Source of the DNA: Mycobacterium kansasii ATCC 12478
Lineage (GTDB): Bacteria; Actinomycetota; Actinomycetes; Mycobacteriales; Mycobacteriaceae
Direction of reading: 5' to 3'
NCBI RefSeq assembly: GCF_000157895.3
Contig: NC_022663.1
Span: 3,782,001-3,846,000 of the forward strand
DNA: 64,000 nucleotides
Translations under genes and position numbers: made by a program
Shown here: positions 61,854 through 64,000 of the stretch, in pieces
Numbering within the stretch: the first letter of the stretch is position 1
How the letters are laid out: each line of letters opens with the position of its first letter
The notes under the pieces: model-generated
Told to the model about the DNA's origin: nothing
The model's input: only the letters and a program-made list of their open reading frames with translations
The model's database searches: none

Positions 61854-64000
<2,147 letters not shown>

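Overview
This is a GC-rich chromosomal segment of a slow-growing Mycobacterium. The evidence is two PE_PGRS genes, a 10-kb PPE-MPTR gene, the iniBAC operon with its regulator, and gene order matching the M. tuberculosis Rv0332-Rv0355 block (rmlA, aspC, Rv0338c, iniR, Rv0340, iniB-iniA-iniC, lpqJ, ansP2, dnaK-grpE-dnaJ1-hspR, PPE8) followed by the Rv0385/clpB pair. Relative to that block, as I remember it, several stretches look inserted. UDP-xylose genes next to hspR would fit a lipooligosaccharide maker such as the M. kansasii/M. gastri or M. marinum groups, but the species cannot be fixed from the sequence alone.

Layout. 1-2.2 kb: a mycothiol-dependent-isomerase-like protein, an NTF2-like protein and rmlA (dTDP-rhamnose). 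2.6-6.6 kb: an accessory redox block with a membrane molybdopterin oxidoreductase, a group III truncated haemoglobin, a cysteine-containing HTH regulator, an internally deleted Acg-type nitroreductase and a hemerythrin-like protein. 6.7-10.2 kb: two paralogous PE_PGRS genes. 10.4-17.2 kb: aspC, a large Fe-S membrane reductase and iniR, all on the minus strand. 17.4-24.4 kb: an Rv0340-like gene and iniB-iniA-iniC (cell-wall-stress dynamin-like system). CCCCTAAT-type repeats precede both the Rv0340-like gene and iniB, and a perfect hairpin separates iniB from iniA.

24.4-27.5 kb: a membrane-anchored degenerate Hsp70 and two small single-span proteins, all with Thr/Pro-rich tails. 27.5-30.3 kb: a 2.8-kb islet bounded by 59-bp direct repeats of the lpqJ 3' end. 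It carries a three-gene operon: a TIGR04255-family protein, an HTH protein and an unknown third gene with an apparent frameshift. 30.3-36.7 kb: lpqJ, a three-subunit molybdenum hydroxylase with a divergent MobA-like nucleotidyltransferase, and ansP2. 37.1-41.4 kb: the dnaK heat-shock operon with two HAIR operators.

41.3-45.8 kb: a minus-strand sugar-nucleotide operon (UDP-xylose synthase, UDP-glucose dehydrogenase, Gfo/Idh oxidoreductase, FAD oxidoreductase). 45.8-48.2 kb: an AT-richer intergenic stretch with three palindromic TACC/GGTA boxes, then a small Cys/His protein translationally coupled to an MFS transporter. 48.4-58.4 kb: a 3339-residue PPE-MPTR gene with an almost identical internal 1041-bp duplication. 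58.6-64.0 kb: an aldose-1-epimerase-like protein, a flavohaemoglobin-like reductase, a frameshifted GAP/Sap-family gene, and clpB (cut by the window end) behind a promoter where a HAIR operator overlaps a SigH/SigE-type promoter.

Most likely under-described systems: the TIGR04255 islet, the Hsp70/Thr-rich membrane cluster, and the small Cys/His protein with its MFS partner. No tRNA, rRNA, CRISPR array or intact insertion sequence was seen.
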